Shown here: one piece after another, positions 25,101 through 33,107 of the stretch
How positions within the stretch are numbered: the first letter of the stretch is position 1
How the letters are laid out: every line of letters begins with the position of its first letter
Source: a virus
DNA: 46,871 bases
IMG/VR virus record: IMGVR_UViG_3300048017_000061
Location: 1-46,871 of that record
Direction: 5' to 3' (one strand)
The notes under the pieces: generated by a model
Seen by the model: the letters and a program-made list of their open reading frames with translations, nothing else
Database searches by the model: none
Told to the model about the DNA's origin: nothing
Position numbers and translations under genes: made by a program

Positions 25101-26321
25101 CAGTGGAATAAGATTACCCCAAGTAAGCCACAGAAGCCCAAAACTAGAGGCCAAACCTCGTGCCATAGAGTGGACATCATTACCATCAATAGCCAATTGT
25201 CGGAAACTGCCACCAAGTTCCCCATTACTCTTTGTGAGGTCAGCTTGCGCACGCTTTAAATCGGCAGCTTGACGCTTCATAGCGTCATACGGTGTAAACG
25301 CACCACTGACAGTATCCAAAGGAATTTGCGCTTTAGTGGCAGCAGCTTGAGCTTTTTGCATCTCAAGCATTTCCCCTTTAAGTTGCGCAGCAAAAGACTT
25401 CATGCTTTCTCGGCTTGGTAGACCAAGCAGAAGACGAGTCTCATCAAGGCTCATTGGTGTGGCAGAAGCGGCTCTCAACTTGACTTGAGACATGTCAGCA
25501 CTCATCTGTGCTTTAAGTTGAGCAGCAAAAGACTTCATACTGTCTCTACTAGGCAAGCCAAGCAGTAGACGGGTTTCGTCCAGATTCATTGGAGTTGCAG
25601 AAGCTGCTCTAAGTTTTTCCTGCGCAATGTCTGAAGACATTTGCGCTTTAAGTTGAGCAGCAAAAGACTTCATACTGTCTCTACTAGGTAAGCCAAGCAG
25701 CAGACGAGTCTCATCCAGATTCATCGGAGTTGCAGCAGCAGCTTTAAGCTTAGTTGTCTGTATATCATCAGACATTTGCGCTTTAAGTTGAGCAGCAAAA
25801 GACTTCATACTATCTCTACTAGGCAAGCCAAGCAGCAGACGAGTCTCATCCAGATTCATCGGAGTTGCAGAAGCTGAACGCATCCGAATCTCAGCTTCAC
25901 CAGCTTTTTGGTTTGCTATAGCGTCTGCTAATTGTTTTTTCTGGATACCTCCAAGCGCAACTCCATGTTGCTTCCAGAATTCAAGTTCAGCACTGCCAAG
26001 TGCAACTTGTGAAGCAAGTCTTGCTTCGTAGAGGCTTTGAATTGCTTTGTTTTGTTCTGCAATAAGTTGTGGACCTCTTCGAGTTCCAGACTCTTGCGCA
26101 TTGGCTACCTGTATATAGACTTCTTCCAAGTCTTTACTTAAAGCTCGGATACGTGAAAGTGCTTGATTGATTTCTGTTCCAGATGCTCTTGCAGAATTGG
26201 CAGAAGTTTTCTCAAGCTTCTCTAAAGCAGTAATCAGTGTATCTAAAGCCGAAACAGTCTTATCCACACCCTTCTCTACAGAACGTGTATCAAGACTTAA
26301 ACCAATGTCGTTTTCGTTCAT
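22098..26321 (-). CDS. Tail tape measure protein
   Basis: 1407 residues, mostly helical. Residues 1-150 are coiled coil. Residues 152-330 hold four 45-residue tandem repeats. From about 380 to 700 lies a TP901/PhageMin_Tail-like core (GPFGPKEIADAMKILSLAG, GLAALSNLGIQGSAAGTALR), followed by hydrophobic helices (about 780-850) that may cross the host membrane during DNA injection. The C-terminus resembles the lambda tape measure end (ATVKQIQAGIGRSMRYNG). It sets tail length and is ejected with the DNA. The size implies a long, non-contractile tail. Preceded by the frameshifting chaperone genes, as in lambda. Confidence 0.93.
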   Translation of the reverse strand: MNENDIGLSLDTRSVEKGVDKTVSALDTLITALEKLEKTSANSARASGTEINQALSRIRALSKDLEEVYIQVANAQESGTRRGPQLIAEQNKAIQSLYEARLASQVALGSAELEFWKQHGVALGGIQKKQLADAIANQKAGEAEIRMRSASATPMNLDETRLLLGLPSRDSMKSFAAQLKAQMSDDIQTTKLKAAAATPMNLDETRLLLGLPSRDSMKSFAAQLKAQMSSDIAQEKLRAASATPMNLDETRLLLGLPSRDSMKSFAAQLKAQMSADMSQVKLRAASATPMSLDETRLLLGLPSRESMKSFAAQLKGEMLEMQKAQAAATKAQIPLDTVSGAFTPYDAMKRQAADLKRAQADLTKSNGELGGSFRQLAIDGNDVHSMARGLASSFGLLWLTWGNLIPLFAGAAISSSVKNVVTLGAEVQHTMETIRVLSGESSKSVGELNTQLLDLARTGPFGPKEIADAMKILSLAGLDASQVSASIKDVLNFAVAGTTDFKTAADVMTSVATAFNITAEGYNYVGDVISKTAAVSKSSVESIGEAFKTSSVLFKQYGVALEDVGLGLAALSNLGIQGSAAGTALRNMYVDLSGRTPKVAEALKALNIDLKDQNGRFIDLISLTKAYGEGLKNLKGDSLAKAISTISSERGGKPLIELWSLAEKRAKEFGSSAESELDNLSSKIKNSAGFMAVSAAQLALTPLNQLKSVSASLQATLVETFSGMEPAVLAFSRDLKAIFASEEFKAGLSTLATTALDFGRALVTVTATVVEHSKAFIALTLAYAGVRLASTLYVAQKTREAAVTAASTVATVADTAATVANTAAKTGGLLAVARFLPGVGTAVTVAGVAWSVYEAYSSSALRNQKGYIDSGYGQTLIANLQEEAKRLNEVADAKILNMSVDELRARKAKESSALETTAARVAAEQSVNDLTQKYEAATLKAIEDGRPKQIRDAEIAAEKLKNAKQTLETALETERIQKREIERSIQLTREAAERVKLANKPSLPPVTGTGAFAVDPEKGGGGSRKSPLFEIIKREGEQAAALAETRIATDEFDKINIELAKNLKGLNDTYEEATKKSKELTPARRAEIDADKLKAEALIKANAATQVQQALAKKEYEYTIQRIEAAYKEIQATDALTNSRFKAAKESERQIALRDSKYAFEQSLKYQLPAVQSAEKASYDVSASYIEKLKALREESFKRMGEMYSEDGTLLPGADIEGEYKRLAASQRELLALGSKETGIASAKAYQEAWDQTIGQISSDFTSQMLNGTLKVKDFMIDTFAKTVLQPQLNILMQKGFDWLLGGAGGWFSSLMGIPSFAGGGDTGVGPRSGGLDGQGGYLAMLHPKETVTDHTVAGSGTSAPVYVTINNTVGDVATKSMLDQYNAATVKQIQAGIGRSMRYNGAMSRG
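25334..25868 (-). repeat. Four 135-base tandem repeats in the tape measure gene
   Basis: Each unit encodes 45 residues beginning ATPMNLDETRLLLGLPSR and continuing SMKSFAAQLKAQM. The units start near 25868, 25733, 25598 and 25463 on the minus strand. Copies 1-3 are almost identical in protein and DNA; the fourth has diverged at its end. Confidence 0.92.
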
Positions 26322-26379
26322 AGGAACACCTAAAGCAATTTGCTACATTTTACAAGGAATAAGCAAAGCCAAGAAGGAC

Positions 26380-26413
26380 AAAACCCACCGAACTCGGTGT
26401 TCAGGTGGGTTTT
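26380..26413 (-). terminator. Hairpin between chaperone and tape measure genes
   Basis: AAAACCCACC (minus strand 26413-26404) pairs with GGTGGGTTTT (26389-26380), with an inner GAAC/GTTC extension. The chaperone-extension TGA sits inside the structure. The 3' arm ends in TTTTG. It may reduce expression of the tape measure, needed in few copies. Confidence 0.7.
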
Positions 26414-26772
26414 GTAGTTGGCTTGGGTGCCTTTCCAGCTTCTTTTTTGCGCCAATTTTGATGTTCTTCCATCCAAAGCTCGTCAATCTTTCTGACAAAC
26501 TCCCAAGACTGTTGGGCTTCAAGTCTCGTAAATTGGTAAAAGGAAGCGTACAGCAAAAAACTATGCAAAGATAGCGCTCTTGGCTCACCCATGCCAGAGT
26601 AGCTTCTTTCTTCTGATAACTCAGAAAATAGTTGCCAATAAAAAACTAGGTGTTCTGGCAGTTCAGGTTTGGTAGCAAGAGCCCTCGGTGTTGTACCGCT
26701 TTTCTCTTGAAAGTCTAAAAGCATTTTCAGCTTAGACCCCCACTCAAACTGCCAAGCCAGAACCTGTTTTAG
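26401..26772 (-). CDS. Frameshift extension of the tail assembly chaperone (gpT-like part)
   Basis: 123 residues in the -1 frame relative to the upstream chaperone, open from the slippery site to the TGA at 26401-26403. The sequence after the slip begins LKQVLAWQFEWGSKLK and continues MLLDFQEKSG. It ends in a Lys/Pro-rich tail. As in lambda gpG/gpGT, only a few ribosomes would make the fusion (133 + 123 residues), which helps the tape measure attract tail tube subunits. An internal ATG at 26724 exists but has no clear ribosome site, so expression by frameshifting is preferred. Confidence 0.85.
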   Translation of the reverse strand, partial: LKQVLAWQFEWGSKLKMLLDFQEKSGTTPRALATKPELPEHLVFYWQLFSELSEERSYSGMGEPRALSLHSFLLYASFYQFTRLEAQQSWEFVRKIDELWMEEHQNWRKKEAGKAPKPTTKPT

Positions 26773-27170
26773 TTTTTTGAGTCTTCGTCTTCTTGCTCGA
26801 TTTTGAAGGCTGCAGTGTCATCAGCTTGAGCATTGACCCAAGCGCGGAACTCTTTGAGCTTCAAAGCTTTTTGTGCACCCTCTGCACTGTATGCGCCAAG
26901 GTCTTCACCTTTGATCGAGACTGGACCTTTCCAGTCAACGAGGATTGTTTTGGCCATGACTTCACACATGATCTTGTCAGCCAGTTCTTCAGCTTCAGGA
27001 CCTTTTGCTTTCAGGGCATGTTTATTCGACTCGTACATGCGTTGGAACAGGCGGCTGAAGTGCTTGTTGTAGGCACGAGCAATCTTGAAACTTGTCTTGT
27101 TATCGAAGGGAACCCAACGACCTTCAATCTCAAGTTTTTCATCAGTAGCAAAGGTTGTGAACAAATCCAT
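26769..27170 (-). CDS. Tail assembly chaperone (gpG-like)
   Basis: 133 residues from the ATG at 27170, with GGAG at 27180-27177. A TTG four codons upstream is in frame but lies on the ribosome site. Mostly charged and helical (ADEKLEIEGRW..., AEELADKIMCEVMAKTILVDW). Length, position between tail tube and tape measure, and the slippery site at its end identify it. It ends EQEDEDSKN. Confidence 0.88.
   Translation of the reverse strand: MDLFTTFATDEKLEIEGRWVPFDNKTSFKIARAYNKHFSRLFQRMYESNKHALKAKGPEAEELADKIMCEVMAKTILVDWKGPVSIKGEDLGAYSAEGAQKALKLKEFRAWVNAQADDTAAFKIEQEDEDSKN
26772..26778 (-). other. Programmed -1 frameshift slippery site A-AAA-AAC
   Basis: On the minus strand the zero frame reads tca-aaa-aac-taa. 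The heptamer A-AAA-AAC matches X-XXY-YYZ exactly and lies immediately before the stop codon (26771-26769). A one-base slip joins the open downstream frame. Confidence 0.85.
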
Positions 27171-27248
27171 ATTTTTCTCCAAAGGTTTAGCAGGTATCTG
27201 CGAATCAGATTCTAACAGTTACGGTTTGACTTCTCAACGCTCAAAATG

Positions 27249-27282
27249 AAAAAACCGGGGCAATCTATACGACTGCCCCGGT
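27249..27282 (-). terminator. Intrinsic terminator after the tail tube gene
   Basis: ACCGGGGCA and TGCCCCGGT (27254-27262 / 27274-27282) form a nine-pair GC-rich stem followed on the minus strand by a run of T. It separates the abundant tail tube transcript from the chaperones. Confidence 0.88.
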
Positions 27283-27310
27283 AAGTTGCTAACGCAACAC
27301 CTCAGGAGAA

Positions 27311-28528
27311 TCAAACAACAGCAGCACCAACTCGGTCAATAAACATCAATTGACGCAAAGTTGTATCAGCGTTTGCGTTATCACGCAAGCCTGTAATCTC
27401 GATAGACAAGATCATATCTTGGTCTTTGCCGCCAGCTTGCGTTGACAGAGCACTGATGTTAGCTTTTGGAATGGTAATAATATAACCATTACCAGCATTA
27501 TCAAGCGTGCTCAACACAAATGAGATGTTCGTATTGCTGGCAAACTTATCAAACAAGTTCCCGTTTGCAAAGTAAACTTCAAGAGTACCAGTCAGAGAAA
27601 CTGTACCTGAACCAATACCAACTGCACCCAATTCGCAAACAGCCTCTTGACTACGCAAAGCGTTATCGTAAGTGATACTTGCAGATTGGATGTAGGTTCC
27701 AGTCAGTGGTGCATTGTCAACCCAGATGTAGCAAGCAGGGCCTGTAGAACCTGAGTGAATATCGTAAGTTTGAGATTCAGTTGCAGTTCCGGGAAGCAAG
27801 CTAGATGTGGACCTAGCAGCGTTTTTACCCATGAAGCTGAAACTCATCGTGGAACGTGCACCGCTAGAAACAGTGACATCCATCGAACTGACAGTCATAC
27901 CCTTGTAGCACCAGTATTCAGTGATGTCACTATTTTGGCGCTCAATAGAGAAACTCTTTTGAATAGCTCCGTTAGTCAAGCGTGCACTGGAGACAATGCA
28001 ACCTGTAACACCAGTACCAACAACCAAAGGAGTTGCAGACTCTACAGTGATAACAGTAGCAGTTGGAGCCGTTGTCAAGCTGACACGGAAAATCTTTCCA
28101 TCATTGCCGTTACCGGGAGCAGTCAAACGGAAGAACTGGCCCTTTTTCAAGGTTGTAAATGCTGAGTTGCCAGTAGGAGCAACAGCGGCAGTGATGGTAG
28201 TGGTAGTAAAAGTACCAGAAAAAGCAGTGCCAACACCATCAGTGCCGTGCTCCACAAAAGTAGATTGCAGGCACGCTTCAATAAGTGGATCATATTCTGC
28301 GTAAGAGATTTCAGCATCAATGGAGCCTGATGCTGAAGCACCAACGGGAATCATGCTGGAAACTGTGCGAGTGTTATTGATCTCTTCACTGGCTTCTTTG
28401 GAAATGGTGTAATCCAAAGACTCGCCAGTCATGCGCAGCTTTTTATAGTTGCCAGAGGCAGGTGTTACACCAAATGTGGCTTCAGCGATATAGCCAAGTT
28501 GTTCAACGCTGGATGATGCGAATCCCAT
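27311..28528 (-). CDS. Major tail (tube) protein
   Basis: 405 residues, beta-rich. The N-terminus (QLGYIAEATFGVTPASGNYKKLR, then SEEINNTRTVSSMIPVGASASGSID) has the form of the Phage_tube_2-type tail tube family. The central part carries an insertion with Thr/Val-rich strands that may be a surface Ig-like or decoration domain, making it longer than usual (about 300). Followed by a strong terminator, consistent with high expression. It polymerises into the tail tube around the tape measure. Confidence 0.85.
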   Translation of the reverse strand: MGFASSSVEQLGYIAEATFGVTPASGNYKKLRMTGESLDYTISKEASEEINNTRTVSSMIPVGASASGSIDAEISYAEYDPLIEACLQSTFVEHGTDGVGTAFSGTFTTTTITAAVAPTGNSAFTTLKKGQFFRLTAPGNGNDGKIFRVSLTTAPTATVITVESATPLVVGTGVTGCIVSSARLTNGAIQKSFSIERQNSDITEYWCYKGMTVSSMDVTVSSGARSTMSFSFMGKNAARSTSSLLPGTATESQTYDIHSGSTGPACYIWVDNAPLTGTYIQSASITYDNALRSQEAVCELGAVGIGSGTVSLTGTLEVYFANGNLFDKFASNTNISFVLSTLDNAGNGYIITIPKANISALSTQAGGKDQDMILSIEITGLRDNANADTTLRQLMFIDRVGAAVV

Positions 28529-28652
28529 AATATGTCCTTGATGGTTTGGTTAGGAGTTGACAGAGTGTGGCACAGATGGCTATAAACTTTACCAAGTTTT
28601 AAAACGAGTTTCGATGTTCTGTCACCTGCAAAGTAAGAGAATCAAAATCCTG

Positions 28653-29072
28653 TCAGGTGGAAAACTTGTTTACCCTAAACGGTATGATGGCACTGATACC
28701 CCACCAGCCTGCTAGTTTTGCTGGTCTGATGATATTAGCCATCTCCATGCGGCAGTCTCCAATGACTCTAAACTGCAATTTTTCGTAAAAGTGATCCAGA
28801 AGATTGTAGGCATTAGCGGTTCCAGCACCTTCTCGGACTTTAGCAGTGAGAATCAACATACCAGCAATTTTGTGTACAGGTTTATTGGATAGGTCTGCTT
28901 GTGCTGCTCCAACGTAAGAAACTTCAACGCACAAAAAAGGATCAGTTTGTGTATTCATGTCAACAAGGTATCGGTTATCGTATTCGATAACCAAATCTTG
29001 GTTTGCATAGGTTTCTTTTGCGACTTCAACGGCAGATACAAGTTGTTGACGGTATGTTTCAATATTACTCAT
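28653..29072 (-). CDS. Tail terminator-like protein (DUF4128 / gpU-like)
   Basis: 139 residues. An N-terminal helix (NIETYRQQLVSAVEVAKET) is followed by a beta-sheet core (FLCVEVSYVG, GMLILTAKVREGAGTANAYNLLDHFYEKL), the pattern of the small tail terminator proteins that cap the tube. Position directly before the tail tube gene supports this. The sequence match is only general. Start overlaps the upstream gene by eight bases. Confidence 0.65.
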   Translation of the reverse strand: MSNIETYRQQLVSAVEVAKETYANQDLVIEYDNRYLVDMNTQTDPFLCVEVSYVGAAQADLSNKPVHKIAGMLILTAKVREGAGTANAYNLLDHFYEKLQFRVIGDCRMEMANIIRPAKLAGWWGISAIIPFRVNKFST

Positions 29073-29613
29073 AATTCATCACATTCTTCAGTTGTAGTCC
29101 AACCAAGTTGGAGCCAAGTTTGTACTTTGCCGTAACATAGTTAATTGCCATAACATCACCGGGAATATAGTTCCCCTTACGAAGTTTAAGTTCATCCTCA
29201 GGTGACGATGCAAGTTCACCAGCATAGGGTGAAGTGTTGATAATTCTTACAATTGTGTTGTATCGAATAGCTTTCAAAGCTGCTTGAGCTTCTGCCTTTG
29301 CAACTGTCCAAGCATCCTCATCACCTAAAAATCTTGGAGGAGTTCCTTGATATTCGTCAGACTGTGGATTTAAAAATTGCCAATCAGCTACTGCGAGTTT
29401 TGATGGACTGTCAGACGCTGGCAGATAGTTAAGGTCAATTCTCCAGCTTGCTGCTGTATCTCCACTCCACTGTGGAGTATTTAACACTAAGGCCTTGAGA
29501 ATCGTCTTAGTATTATTACGAATATAATTAGCAGCACCTTGCTTGACACGAGCTTTTTCTTTCTCTGTCTTTTTACGGTATTTGTTAAGGCCACTAAGTA
29601 CAATTCGCATCAC
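29065..29613 (-). CDS. HK97 gp10-like tail completion / neck protein
   Basis: 182 residues. KQGAANYIRNNTKTILKALVLNTPQWSGDTAASW matches the gp10-like theme of an N-terminal helix leading to a tP..tG.l..S segment, followed by IINTSPYAGELASS (...N...Ya...e...). Such proteins join head and tail. Start overlaps the upstream connector gene (ATGA). Confidence 0.7.
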   Translation of the reverse strand: MMRIVLSGLNKYRKKTEKEKARVKQGAANYIRNNTKTILKALVLNTPQWSGDTAASWRIDLNYLPASDSPSKLAVADWQFLNPQSDEYQGTPPRFLGDEDAWTVAKAEAQAALKAIRYNTIVRIINTSPYAGELASSPEDELKLRKGNYIPGDVMAINYVTAKYKLGSNLVGLQLKNVMNYE

Positions 29614-30455
29614 ACTCTCCGAATATGCAGATTCAAAGCATCATGCTCGTCTGTAACATTTAAAACTCTCCAAGTACCTTTGTATCGAGATTCCTGAATT
29701 GTAATTTCCTGCCCAACAGAGACTACGACTGCTGCTTTAGCGAGTATCATGGTTAAGTCTCCAGCAACTGGTTGTACACCTGTTGCAGTAGTCTTAACAT
29801 ACGATTTATAGTAGTCAAGTAAAACAGCTGTTGTAGTGACAATGGTGGGACTGTATTTATCAGTTACTGGGTTATACCTAGCAGTACTTGCTATGCTGGC
29901 ATAGACAACCTTCTCGTCAACTTCATCAGATTGGCATGTCAAAAAGCCATCAAGATCATTGTAAGCTACACGAATACGGTACAACGTATTGGCACTCTTG
30001 AGGAAGTAGCCACGAGATGCGACAGAATTTGCGCTGATTGAGATGTCCCACATAGGGTCAAGCTCAGCATCTGTTACATTGTTTGGCGTGTCTTTCAAAT
30101 ACTGTTTACTGCCGAAAACAGCTATTCCTGCACTAGAAAGTGCAGCCTGTCCGGGGGTGAGTAACTTAAAGTTGTCCGTAATTCGTTTGGTCCAGTAAGC
30201 CTTACGGATTTGAGAGCCATTCCATTCGTCAGGATTATTTGCACCGACAACCCACAATTGATCCAAGGCAAGGATGCAGTTGTGCGAAGGTATGCTCAGG
30301 TTTGGCGCAAGCGAGATGACTCTTCTAGCGGCTGTATTACCTTCAGCAGCACTTTCCAAAAACGTGGAAGTTTGTACCTTAAACAACAAGTTTCCAGAGT
30401 AAGCATCATAAACTGGGCATGTGTCAAAGTATTTAGCAGCACTTTTAAGTCGCAT
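29610..30455 (-). CDS. Head-tail connector / head closure protein (not recognised)
   Basis: 281 residues, beta-rich, no motif I can name. It begins MRLKSAAKYFDTCPVYDAYSG and ends in a small beta domain (ITIQESRYKGTWRVLNVTDEHDALNLHIRRV) that resembles the end of stopper/head-closure proteins. Those are normally 100-130 residues, so this would be an enlarged version. Position between the adaptor-like and gp10-like genes supports a neck role. Function by position only. Confidence 0.5.
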   Translation of the reverse strand: MRLKSAAKYFDTCPVYDAYSGNLLFKVQTSTFLESAAEGNTAARRVISLAPNLSIPSHNCILALDQLWVVGANNPDEWNGSQIRKAYWTKRITDNFKLLTPGQAALSSAGIAVFGSKQYLKDTPNNVTDAELDPMWDISISANSVASRGYFLKSANTLYRIRVAYNDLDGFLTCQSDEVDEKVVYASIASTARYNPVTDKYSPTIVTTTAVLLDYYKSYVKTTATGVQPVAGDLTMILAKAAVVVSVGQEITIQESRYKGTWRVLNVTDEHDALNLHIRRV

Positions 30456-30456
30456 A

Positions 30457-30951
30457 TTAAACTCCTGTCACTGGATCAGAAGCAATACCAGTACTTAAAA
30501 TCGGAGTAAGTGTTGTAGTAGCCGGTGTATCATAACCAACGTTTAGCAGTCCAAGCGCAAGCATGAGGCGCTTCTTTGCAACACTGGCACCTTTAATGAC
30601 ACCAACTTTGACATCTTCCCATTTGTCAAAACGTTCAGCTTCAGCTTTACCATCAGTAACTCGCTTAAAACTGAACATAGGTTGTGTAGCTAAAAGTTCT
30701 TCACCAACAGCATAAGCTGAGTACATGCGTGTCAGTAGATAGAATTTTTGCTGGTTTACCGTGCGACTTGATTCTGCAATTTCAGCAACATCGTCATAAG
30801 TACTGATAAGCAAGTCACTTGTTTCCGCGAGTTTTAACTCAAGCGCAGTGCTCCAGATTGGAAGTGCAAGGTCGTTGTCTGTAATCTCTTCTTCAGAGAC
30901 ACCTATAACAGCGCGGACTTCATCATTGGTAGTGTAGTGTGTAAGGTTCAT
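30457..30951 (-). CDS. Head-tail adaptor-like protein
   Basis: 164 residues, mainly helical (TNDEVRAVIGVSEEEITDNDL, ELKLAETSDLLISTYDDVAEIAE, QKFYLLTRMYSAYAVGEELL). Length, helicity and the place directly after the capsid region fit the gp6/gp15-type adaptor that docks on the portal. One base separates its stop from the next start. Confidence 0.6.
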   Translation of the reverse strand: MNLTHYTTNDEVRAVIGVSEEEITDNDLALPIWSTALELKLAETSDLLISTYDDVAEIAESSRTVNQQKFYLLTRMYSAYAVGEELLATQPMFSFKRVTDGKAEAERFDKWEDVKVGVIKGASVAKKRLMLALGLLNVGYDTPATTTLTPILSTGIASDPVTGV

Positions 30952-31021
30952 ACTACGATTTTACAGAGTGTCTAGTACCAATAACTGACATAATTTGGCA
31001 TACCTTATGTTGCAGGCAAAC

Positions 31022-31044
31022 AAAAACCCGCCGAAGCGGGTTTT
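31022..31044 (-). terminator. Intrinsic terminator of the capsid transcript
   Basis: AAAACCCGC / GCGGGTTTT with a CGAA (minus: TTCG) loop, followed on the minus strand by TTTTTG. It lies downstream of the capsid and the small 31065-31331 gene. Confidence 0.92.
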
Positions 31045-31064
31045 CTCTCATAGGTTTTGCTGAT

Positions 31065-31331
31065 TTACTTCTTTTCAGCAGGCTTTTTAGCGGCCAAGGC
31101 TTCTGCCTCTTTAGCGGCAGCTTCTGCCAACTCAGCCTTTTGAGCCTCTTCTTCCGCAGGATCAACCCAAGGTTGAATGATCGCGTCTTGGGATTTCACC
31201 CAATCGGTCAACTCCGCTTGCGTTGGAATTTGAGGGTCAAAACGTGTACCGTTTGTAGGATCGACAAAACCAAACTTGGCAATGTTAATCAACCAAACGC
31301 CTTTTGGGTCTTGAACTTTACGGACTTGCAT
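31065..31331 (-). CDS. Small capsid-adjacent protein of unknown function
   Basis: 88 residues. An N-terminal globular part (VQDPKGVWLINIAKFGFVDPTNGTRFDP) and a C-terminal Ala/Glu/Lys-rich helix (EEEAQKAELAEAAAKEAEA) ending AEKK. Short proteins of this shape occur after major capsid genes. Its codon use is as GC-rich as the capsid gene, and it shares the capsid terminator, suggesting high expression. No family is recognised. Confidence 0.65.
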   Translation of the reverse strand: MQVRKVQDPKGVWLINIAKFGFVDPTNGTRFDPQIPTQAELTDWVKSQDAIIQPWVDPAEEEAQKAELAEAAAKEAEALAAKKPAEKK

Positions 31332-31368
31332 AGTTGAAAGACGGGAGTTGCCTCCCGTCTATCCTTTC

Positions 31369-32580
31369 TTAGGCGCTGATGGTCAGCGAGTCGAATGGGC
31401 GCAGTTCGCTGTCACCCAAAGTACGGAAGACTTCTTCAGCCCAGTCCATACGCAGAGCAGTTGTACGCTTCATTGCATAAGCTTCAATAGCGTTGTAGGC
31501 AGCAGCAGTGTTCGTCACCTTGGTGATGGCGATGCTGGCGTCAATAGCCCAGATGGTGTTTGCAGGAACTGGACCACCTTCAGCAGCACTGTCCACCAAG
31601 AAGATGCGCACATCGTTGCCGAATGTGTTGTTAATCATTGCCGCTTGTGGGTCAATGCGCACCAAAGTTGGATCGTAGTTGTTGCTACCTGGACGACCAG
31701 TACGGCCTTCCAGCTTCAGGTAGGTGTCAATGTCCATCACAACGTGAGTAATCTTGCGATACTTACGATTACGGGCCAAGAACTTCACCCAAGCCTTGTG
31801 AGTCAGAACACCACCGGTGGAAGCAGCATCCAAGGAAGCCGAAGTCACCGAAGAGATTGCACCAGTCACGAAATCACCGTCACCTTGGAACAAGTTGCTC
31901 AGATAGCGGTAAACGCGCTCATCTTGTTCAACCAGCAGGTAGTGAGCAGTGGTACGTGCCACGTAGTCGATAGTGGTGTTGGCCAGAGCTTGATCTGTCC
32001 ACTCCATACCGATGGTCCAAGCACCAAGGCGGCGGATACGGTCGCTGGTCTTGAAGAACAGCATCTTGGGTGGCGTAGCGCCTTGGGCCACACGACCAGC
32101 TTTGGCAGACTCAGGACCGCCAACGTTGGTGTAGTCAACAACAGGTTGCTCGAAGTGTTCTGTGGTCACAGAAATCGAGTTACCAACCATTTCGTTGAAC
32201 GAAACGGTGTCAGTGGTACGATCTCTTTGGGCTTCCGACATCACTTCATTGATGATAGCGATGCTGGTGAACTGACGCGAAGCAGTACCGAAAGGAGTGG
32301 TGTTTTGCTGAACGTTAGCGGCTTGGATGCCACCTTCGCCATTCAACACTGCACCAATGGTAGCAGAGCGCAGGCCCATTGGGTTTGCTTGGTCAGCACG
32401 GATCAGACCGGCAGACAGCTTGAACTGGTCAAAGGCCGAACCGAACTTCATGTCGGCGTCAGCATAGGCGCGGTTCAAATGGGCGACAGGATCACCACTT
32501 TTGACAGCCGCAGCCAGTTGACCTTCTTCAAGGGTCACGGCTTGCACTGCGCCCTTGTTGTCGATGTACGAAACTTTCAT
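31369..32580 (-). CDS. Major capsid protein
   Basis: 403 residues. Place (after protease/scaffold and decoration genes), length and high, GC-richer codon use mark it as the capsid subunit. Sequence features include a long N-terminal region with EGQLAAAVKSGDPVAHLN, a central VGNSISVTTEHFEQPVVDY, LARNRKYRKITHVVMDIDTYLKLEGR and a C-terminal RTTALRMDWAEEVFRTLGDSELRPF, consistent with an HK97-fold shell protein. The HK97 assignment is inferred from the phage type. AGTAAA replaces a perfect ribosome site before the ATG. Confidence 0.88.
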   Translation of the reverse strand: MKVSYIDNKGAVQAVTLEEGQLAAAVKSGDPVAHLNRAYADADMKFGSAFDQFKLSAGLIRADQANPMGLRSATIGAVLNGEGGIQAANVQQNTTPFGTASRQFTSIAIINEVMSEAQRDRTTDTVSFNEMVGNSISVTTEHFEQPVVDYTNVGGPESAKAGRVAQGATPPKMLFFKTSDRIRRLGAWTIGMEWTDQALANTTIDYVARTTAHYLLVEQDERVYRYLSNLFQGDGDFVTGAISSVTSASLDAASTGGVLTHKAWVKFLARNRKYRKITHVVMDIDTYLKLEGRTGRPGSNNYDPTLVRIDPQAAMINNTFGNDVRIFLVDSAAEGGPVPANTIWAIDASIAITKVTNTAAAYNAIEAYAMKRTTALRMDWAEEVFRTLGDSELRPFDSLTISA

Positions 32581-32624
32581 TTTGTTTACTCCAGAATTGT
32601 AGATGGGTTGATGTTACGGGTGGA

Positions 32625-33104
32625 TCAGTAGATGTTCTCGATAACACCAACAGTGCCAACAGCACCGCTACCAGCAGCACCCAGAGAAACAACACGCCAC
32701 TTGAACACGGAGTTCGCAGGGGTAGTTGCCTTGCAAACTTTTGGATAGCCGGTCAGGGCAGTACCTTTGGCAACTACAGTACCAGTCACAACGTAGTCAC
32801 CAACAGCGATCACACCCGTGCCGGGGGTACCTTGCAGACCGTCAAAAGTGACGAACATGCGGCCTTCGCCTTGGATAGCACCGATGGTGTAACCGTTTTG
32901 TGGAGCCAATTCCACGGAAGTGATTTGACCTTCGATGTCGTTGCCAACAGCAGTCAAGTCATAACGGGATTCACCTGCAAGTTTTACAAACTTGCCGACT
33001 TCTTTGTAGTCCATTCGTTGAGCTTCGGAATTACCTGCGCCAAGGCGCACAGCAGTCGAGTCTTCTTCAGGGACAGTGGGGAGAATGAAATGGTCGCGTG
33101 CCAT
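32625..33104 (-). CDS. Probable head decoration protein
   Basis: 159 residues, beta-rich with an alternating Gly/Val C-terminal half (GVIAVGDYVVTGTVVAKGTALTG, GAAGSGAVGTVGVIENIY). Small beta proteins between the scaffold/protease and capsid genes are usually decoration proteins (lambda gpD position) that stabilise the shell. Three bases from the protease stop. Assignment from position and composition. Confidence 0.65.
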   Translation of the reverse strand: MARDHFILPTVPEEDSTAVRLGAGNSEAQRMDYKEVGKFVKLAGESRYDLTAVGNDIEGQITSVELAPQNGYTIGAIQGEGRMFVTFDGLQGTPGTGVIAVGDYVVTGTVVAKGTALTGYPKVCKATTPANSVFKWRVVSLGAAGSGAVGTVGVIENIY

Positions 33105-33107
33105 GAT

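Noticed and set aside
26343-26588. A minus-strand frame overlapping the chaperone extension and hairpin
   Set aside because: Out of frame with both tail genes, no ribosome site; the -1 frameshift product explains the region.
31348-32631. A 427-codon open frame on the plus strand opposite the major capsid gene
   Set aside because: It mirrors the capsid frame, has a composition typical of an antisense shadow (many His/Ser/Val, no domain) and no ribosome site. GC-rich codon bias in the capsid gene explains the lack of stops.
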